A stretch of DNA of 7,559 bases from Candidatus Aquicultor primus (GTDB taxonomy: Bacteria > Actinomycetota > Aquicultoria > Aquicultorales > Aquicultoraceae): assembly GCA_001767575.1 (NCBI GenBank), contig MELI01000105.1, positions 1 through 7,559 of the forward strand. Direction: 5' to 3'. The notes beneath the pieces were generated by a model. That model was given only the letters and a program-made list of their open reading frames with translations. It was not told the origin of the DNA and did no database searches. This document shows, piece after piece, positions 5,493 to 7,559 of the stretch. The position numbers and the translations under genes are program-made. Every line of letters starts with the position of its first letter. Position 1 is the first letter of the stretch.

Positions 5493-6327
5493 TTGAACTC
5501 CTCTTCGTAAATGTCTTCTCCGCTATTCCGTTGACGGTATCAAGCTGGGACTGCCGCTTGCCGTTAAGCATGACCTCAAGGGCACTGACGTTGCCTACAC
5601 GCACCTTGACGGTCTCATCTCCTTCGAAGAGTTTGGTCTTACCGTCTTCTATGATTCCCTCGAACGCTTTTTCACCGTCTACCGTAACACGGACCCATGA
5701 GCCGCCGTCTTTTATGCCGGTCAGCTTCACCGTCACGTCTATCTTTCCATCGCCCTTGCCGTTCTTCTCGGTCGTCGTAGTCGTCGATGAGGTGGTCGTT
5801 TTGCTCGAATCACCATCGGCGGCACTCGTCGCGGCGGCTCCCTTTTTAACGGTGGTATCGGTTGTGGCGGAGGCAACGGTCGTCTCGGTCGTAGACCTCG
5901 TCTTTATGTCCCTGACCACAACGCGCTGCTCATCGGATATATTGGAGACGCGTGCGCCCCAGGCTATCAAAGAGACGAATATAACCGCCGCAACACCGAG
6001 CACGATGGCCGGCTTAAACCATTTCGGTCGCTGTTGCTGCGCGATTCTCATATTCGAAGAGACCGTACTGATATCATACTCGTCTTTTGGTACATGGAGC
6101 CCTTTATACTGTTGAACCAGCGGCTCCGCATCGAGTCCGAGATACGAAGCGTAGGTCTTTATAAACCCCCTGCAATAGATTTCGCCCGGCAGACAGTCAA
6201 AATCGTCTCGCTCAAGGGCTTCGATATATTTTCCCCTGATTTTTGTATCTAGCTCGACCTCTTTGATGCTTTTTCCAAGCTTCCTTCGAGCTTCAGCTAA
6301 AGCCTCGCCAATCGTGCCGTCATTCAT
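5479..6327 (-). CDS. rodZ: RodZ-like protein: N-terminal HTH, one membrane helix, Thr-rich linker, DUF4115
   Basis: A 282-residue bitopic membrane protein. Residues about 5-70 form the HTH_25/Xre-like domain typical of RodZ (GEALAEARRKLGKSIKEVE, then YIEALERDDFDCLPGEIYCRGFIKTYASYLGLD). Residues 104-124 form the single membrane helix, 143-192 a low-complexity Thr/Ser/Ala/Lys linker, and about 195-275 the extracytoplasmic DUF4115 domain (VTVDGEKAFEGIIEDGKTKLFEG, whose core is VDGEKAFEG, then GNVSALEVMLNGK). In rod-shaped bacteria RodZ links MreB to the wall-elongation machinery; in lineages without MreB the role is unclear, and the HTH may bind DNA. It lies downstream of ftsK and upstream of yajQ. 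The ATG at 6327 has GGGGGTAA upstream and a plausible promoter, so it probably starts the rodZ-yajQ transcript. Its end overlaps yajQ. Confidence 0.92.
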   Translation of the reverse strand: MNDGTIGEALAEARRKLGKSIKEVELDTKIRGKYIEALERDDFDCLPGEIYCRGFIKTYASYLGLDAEPLVQQYKGLHVPKDEYDISTVSSNMRIAQQQRPKWFKPAIVLGVAAVIFVSLIAWGARVSNISDEQRVVVRDIKTRSTTETTVASATTDTTVKKGAAATSAADGDSSKTTTSSTTTTTEKNGKGDGKIDVTVKLTGIKDGGSWVRVTVDGEKAFEGIIEDGKTKLFEGDETVKVRVGNVSALEVMLNGKRQSQLDTVNGIAEKTFTKRSSNGKR

Positions 6328-6356
6328 TGATTACCCCCATGCGAGAGAAATGCTCT

Positions 6357-6386
6357 TATATAGTTCAATTACGCATATTTTGTTAA
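6357..6386 (-). promoter_or_regulatory. Candidate sigma-70-type promoter for rodZ-yajQ
   Basis: On the minus strand, TTAACA (6381-6386; 5 of 6 to TTGACA) is followed after 18 nt by TATATA (6357-6362; 4 of 6 to TATAAT). Transcription would begin near 6350 and give a short leader of about 23 nt before the rodZ ATG at 6327, with the G-rich ribosome site inside it. This is the most convincing promoter in the window, but it is a sequence match only. Confidence 0.45.
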
Positions 6387-6399
6387 CGCAAACAAGAAA

Positions 6400-6416
6400 G
6401 GTGTGTATTCCACACC
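6400..6416 (-). terminator. Possible ftsK terminator or operator upstream of rodZ
   Basis: GGTGTG (6400-6405) and CACACC (6411-6416) form a perfect 6-bp stem with a 5-nt loop. On the minus strand it is followed by TTTCTTGTTTG, so it could be a weak intrinsic terminator about 75 nt after the ftsK stop. It also lies just upstream of the putative rodZ -35, so an operator role is equally possible. Confidence 0.4.
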
Positions 6417-6420
6417 AATC

Positions 6421-6463
6421 TAGCGTCTTGCTATCCATAATAATTTAGCACAAAACGCTATCC
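6421..6463. repeat. Overlapping inverted and direct repeats between ftsK and rodZ
   Basis: TAGCGT (6421-6426) and ACGCTA (6455-6460) are perfect complements, and GCTATCC occurs directly repeated at 6430-6436 and 6457-6463 (27-bp period). The interval is AT-rich (ATAATAATTTAG). This could be a binding site or a second promoter region, but no clear -35/-10 pair was found. Confidence 0.25.
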
Positions 6464-6489
6464 GATTAAAGAAAGCGTCCGGGTGATTT

Positions 6490-7559
6490 CTACTTATCAT
6501 CTTTGCCCATCAACTCGGCGAATTCTTCGGCCGAAAGAAGGACCGCCCGCGGTTTGCTGCCCTCGTAGGCCCCTACAATGCCCTTGGCTTCCATCATATC
6601 TACAAGTCGCGCCGCCCGTGAATATCCAAGGCGCAGCCGCCGCTGGAGCATCGAGACCGAGGCCTGACCCGCATTGACCACAACCTTGATGGCATCATTG
6701 AGAATCGGGTCGTCGTAATCGAAGCCGAATGCGGAGCGCTTGTCTTCGAGTATCTCCTGACGGTACTCCGGTTTTGCCTGCTTCTTGCTATATGTTGTGA
6801 CCAGCTCGATTTCTTGTTCCGTCACGAACGCGCCCTGTATTCGGATAGGTTTCGACCACGACGGCGTCGAATAGAGCATATCGCCTTTGCCGGTAAGCTT
6901 TTCGGCGCCGGGTGTATCCAGGATGACCCTGGAGTCGATTTGCGACGATACGGCAAACGCGATGCGGTGCGTAATGTTCGCCTTGATGAGGCCGGTGATG
7001 ATATCGGTAGACGGGCGTTGCGTCGCCACTATCAAATGGATGCCTACCGCACGCGCAAGCTGAGCGATACGGCATATCGCATCCTCCACCTCACCAGCGG
7101 CTACCATCATCAAATCGGCCAGCTCGTCGATGACAATGAGCATATACGGCATCAAGGGCAAATCCTTATCCTTGTCCTTCGAGATTATCTTATTGTACTG
7201 GTCTATGTTACGCGCTCCGACTTCGGAGAGCACCTGGAAGCGGTCTTCCATCTCGCCTACCGCCCAGGTCAGCGCGGTGGCTGCCTGTTTAGGGTTGGTC
7301 ACGACCGGTGTTACCAAATGCGGCACCTCGGCGTAGAGATTGAGCTCTACGCGCTTGGGGTCGATAAGAATCATCTTTATCTCGTCCGGGCGCGCCCTCG
7401 ATAGCACCGACATCAAGATGGCGTTGACGCACACGCTCTTGCCGGAACCGGTCGCTCCCGCGACCAGAAGGTGCGGCATATCGCCCAAGTCCGCAAGAAT
7501 CGGATTACCGGAGATATCTTTTCCTATACCGACGGTAAGGACACCCTTCTGCTTCTCGG
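6490..7559 (-). CDS. ftsK: DNA translocase FtsK/SpoIIIE, C-terminal part (5' end beyond right edge)
   Basis: The last 356 codons are present, open through the right edge; the first visible residues are EKQKGVLTVGIGKDISGNP. Numbering visible residues from 1, Walker A GATGSGKS is at 34-41, DPKRVELN about 66-73, and Walker B LIVIDELADL about 140-149. The ATQRPSTDIITGLIKANI region is at about 178-195, and the C-terminal gamma winged helix is at about 281-348 (LNDAIKVVVNAGQASVSML, then RRLRLGYSRAARLVDMMEAKG). The motor pumps double-stranded DNA, and gamma recognises the KOPS/SRS polarity sequences that orient it to the terminus. Here it would clear chromosomes at the division septum or, in sporulators, package DNA into the forespore. 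The N-terminal membrane domain lies outside the window. All key motor residues are intact. The gene precedes rodZ on the same strand, with a 162-nt gap that has its own promoter-like sequence. Confidence 0.97.
   Translation of the reverse strand, partial: EKQKGVLTVGIGKDISGNPILADLGDMPHLLVAGATGSGKSVCVNAILMSVLSRARPDEIKMILIDPKRVELNLYAEVPHLVTPVVTNPKQAATALTWAVGEMEDRFQVLSEVGARNIDQYNKIISKDKDKDLPLMPYMLIVIDELADLMMVAAGEVEDAICRIAQLARAVGIHLIVATQRPSTDIITGLIKANITHRIAFAVSSQIDSRVILDTPGAEKLTGKGDMLYSTPSWSKPIRIQGAFVTEQEIELVTTYSKKQAKPEYRQEILEDKRSAFGFDYDDPILNDAIKVVVNAGQASVSMLQRRLRLGYSRAARLVDMMEAKGIVGAYEGSKPRAVLLSAEEFAELMGKDDK

Noticed and set aside
5486..6115. 209-residue plus-strand reading frame opposite rodZ
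   Set aside because: It mirrors the Thr-rich linker and DUF4115 codons of rodZ as Val/Ser-rich low complexity; no family signal.
1..7559. Search for a defence, CRISPR, toxin-antitoxin or mobile element system
   Set aside because: No transposase, terminal repeats, spaced repeat array or toxin-antitoxin-like pair seen; all well-supported genes are conserved housekeeping or envelope families apart from the small zinc-ribbon protein.

Overview
This looks like chromosomal housekeeping DNA from a Gram-positive-type (monoderm) bacterium with mid-range GC content. I favour a deep-branching, probably anaerobic actinobacterial (Actinomycetota) lineage, with a clostridial Firmicute as the alternative. 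The reasons are the paired DUF881 proteins around a small basic protein (Sbp, DUF1290), a layout familiar from Actinobacteria; a VanW/G5 envelope protein; an FtsK-RodZ-YajQ order; strong AGGAGG-like ribosome sites; and frequent TTG starts. The lineage is an inference from gene content only.

Left block (1-3883, all on the minus strand, so read right to left). A DUF881 membrane protein (start 3883) is followed with no gap by Sbp. A second DUF881 protein follows 6 nt later, and then a large VanW-domain protein with an N-terminal membrane anchor, a C-terminal G5 domain and a proline-rich tail. These four genes look like one envelope operon. About 150 nt beyond vanW, the first 16 codons of another minus-strand gene run off the left edge; they resemble the N-terminus of phenylacetate-CoA ligase family proteins.

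Centre (3884-4600). A 384-nt divergent intergenic region contains several dyad symmetries but no clear gene. It separates the envelope operon from the only plus-strand gene, a small five-cysteine zinc-ribbon protein with a TTG start. That gene ends in a strong hairpin that probably serves both convergent genes.

Right block (4601-7559, all minus). In transcription order: the C-terminal part of ftsK (DNA translocase, cut by the right edge), a 160-nt gap with a plausible promoter and a small hairpin, a RodZ-like HTH/membrane protein, YajQ (overlapping rodZ by 14 nt), and a small SHOCT-domain membrane protein. The common theme is envelope, cell shape and chromosome segregation.

I saw no mobile element, CRISPR array, tRNA or rRNA, toxin-antitoxin pair or defence system. 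The most open questions are the zinc-ribbon protein, the structured divergent intergenic region, and whether the DUF881-Sbp-DUF881-VanW set acts as one complex.
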